NCBI RefSeq assembly: GCF_000143415.4 | Contig: NW_003314429.1 | Location: 62,001-126,000, forward strand | Direction: 5' to 3' | Source: Selaginella moellendorffii | Taxonomy: Eukaryota; Streptophyta; Lycopodiopsida; Selaginellales; Selaginellaceae | Length of the DNA: 64,000 nt | In this document: positions 63,270 through 64,000 of the stretch, in pieces | Numbering within the stretch: the stretch's first letter is position 1 | How the letters are laid out: each line of letters opens with the position of its first letter | Made by a program: the position numbers and the translations under genes | The notes under the pieces: generated by a model | Told to the model about the DNA's origin: nothing | The model's input: only the letters and a program-made list of their open reading frames with translations | Databases searched by the model: none

Positions 63270-64000
63270 TCAGCCAGCAGCAGCAGCCATCTCGTCAAGT
63301 TCTTCGCTCACGTAAACGTTGCACAGAACAACGTATGGCGACGAGTCGCCCGGAGTGAGCTCTATCGATCCTTGCGCCGCTCTCTCGGCGCGGTGGATGT
63401 CGCCATGGATCTTACACGAGCCGAGCAGCGTCATCCACTTCTTGTCATCGGGATAAAACGGCATCGTCCTCACGTACTCCTCGGCGAAGTCGAGCCATCC
63501 AACTCTGGCCAGCAGATCGAGGATGCATCCACAGTGCTGGAACCGACACTCGATGCCAAAGTCGAGGAGCATGGAGACGTAGAACTGGTGTCCGTCAGCC
63601 AGCATCCCGGCGGAGTTGCAAGCGAAGAGAACTCCCACGAAAGTTATCGCGTCGGGGTAGACACCCTCGAGCTGCATGGCGAAGAAGAGCTCCAGCGTCG
63701 ACGAGCTCTCGCTAAACTGCGAGAAAGATCCGATGAGCGAGTTCCAAGTCGCCTTGTCCTTCTCGAGCATCTGATCAAACACCGACTTGGCAACCGCGAG
63801 GTTCCCACAGGTGCCATACATGTCGACGAGCGCGTTTCCAACGTTGAGATTGATCTCCTGGAATCCACTCTGCGTGATCTTCTCGTGGATGAATCGCCCC
63901 TCTCGGAGATCCGTGAGGCTGGCGCAGGCGTTGAGACAGATCAAACAGGTGACGCAGTTGGGCTTCACTCCATCCAGTTGCATCATCCGGAAGAGCCGCA
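63270..64000 (-). CDS. PPR protein, C-terminal part (gene continues beyond the window)
   Basis: The frame is open to the window edge, where it reads RLFRMMQLDGVKPN. P-, L- and S-type repeats are present (CVTCLICLNACASLTDL, NVGNALVDMYGTCGNL, KATWNSLIGSFSQ), with an E1/E2-like end (KKWMTLLGSCKIHGD, LTPGDSSPYVVLCNVY). It stops at TGA 63270-63272 after MAAAAG. Unlike the S-only genes, this one looks like an ordinary PLS protein. No DYW follows. The stop is 65 bp from the stop of the preceding convergent PPR gene. Confidence 0.88.
   Translation of the reverse strand, partial: RLFRMMQLDGVKPNCVTCLICLNACASLTDLREGRFIHEKITQSGFQEINLNVGNALVDMYGTCGNLAVAKSVFDQMLEKDKATWNSLIGSFSQFSESSSTLELFFAMQLEGVYPDAITFVGVLFACNSAGMLADGHQFYVSMLLDFGIECRFQHCGCILDLLARVGWLDFAEEYVRTMPFYPDDKKWMTLLGSCKIHGDIHRAERAAQGSIELTPGDSSPYVVLCNVYVSEELDEMAAAAG

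Overview
The window looks like nuclear DNA of a land plant, most likely the lycophyte Selaginella (inference). Genes are tightly packed, often 10 to 300 bp apart. Introns are very short, mostly 50 to 110 nt. A plastid ferredoxin with a transit peptide and a thylakoid Tat subunit show a photosynthetic eukaryote. Eight pentatricopeptide-repeat (PPR) genes lie in 64 kb, all without introns and built mainly of 31-residue S-type repeats. Exon joints below were placed by hand from GT/AG (one GC/AG) signals, reading frame and family knowledge; no transcript evidence was available.

Layout. 1-5 kb: the 3' end of a PRAF-type PH/RCC1/FYVE/BRX gene, a PPR gene, and a Sel1-like helical-repeat gene broken by one in-frame TAG. 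5-9 kb: an AT-rich island unlike the rest, with a long decayed inverted repeat of an unknown coding sequence and a degraded copy of the 3' end of the Sel1-like gene. 9-11.4 kb: no gene that I can support. 11.8-15 kb: a large extensin with an Ole e 1 domain between two proline-rich arms. 15.8-17 kb: a tRNA-Ala(CGC) and a DsbA-like gene. 17-22.5 kb: three PPR genes, the first two overlapping tail to tail and the second and third head to head. 23-24 kb: a CXE carboxylesterase. 26.4-28.5 kb: a 14-exon CIPK kinase. 30.5-33 kb: a hybrid histidine kinase. 33.3-36 kb: a SAYSvFN membrane protein and a TBL-type O-acyltransferase. 36-42.6 kb: a PPR, a maspardin homologue, an adenylate kinase and a mitochondrial-type rhomboid. 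43.5-48.3 kb: an ERD2-like receptor, a PUX (UBX) protein and a second Ole e 1/proline-rich protein. 48.5-56 kb: the Mot1/BTAF1 Snf2 ATPase. 56-64 kb: a large PPR, ferredoxin, HCF106 (TatB), another large PPR and a partial PPR.

Functional links. The PPR proteins are expected to act on organelle RNA; none in the window carries a DYW deaminase domain. Ferredoxin and HCF106 serve the chloroplast, while the rhomboid and possibly the adenylate kinase serve the mitochondrion. The two Ole e 1 proteins are cell-wall structural proteins, and the TBL enzyme probably acetylates wall polysaccharides. Genes are arranged as independent eukaryotic units, but many are divergent pairs that share very short promoters.

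The most unusual features are the AT-rich island with its inverted arms, the interrupted Sel1-like gene, a one-base frame conflict at the single intron of the large extensin gene, a 30-bp and a 22-bp perfect palindrome, and a histidine kinase with a changed H-box.
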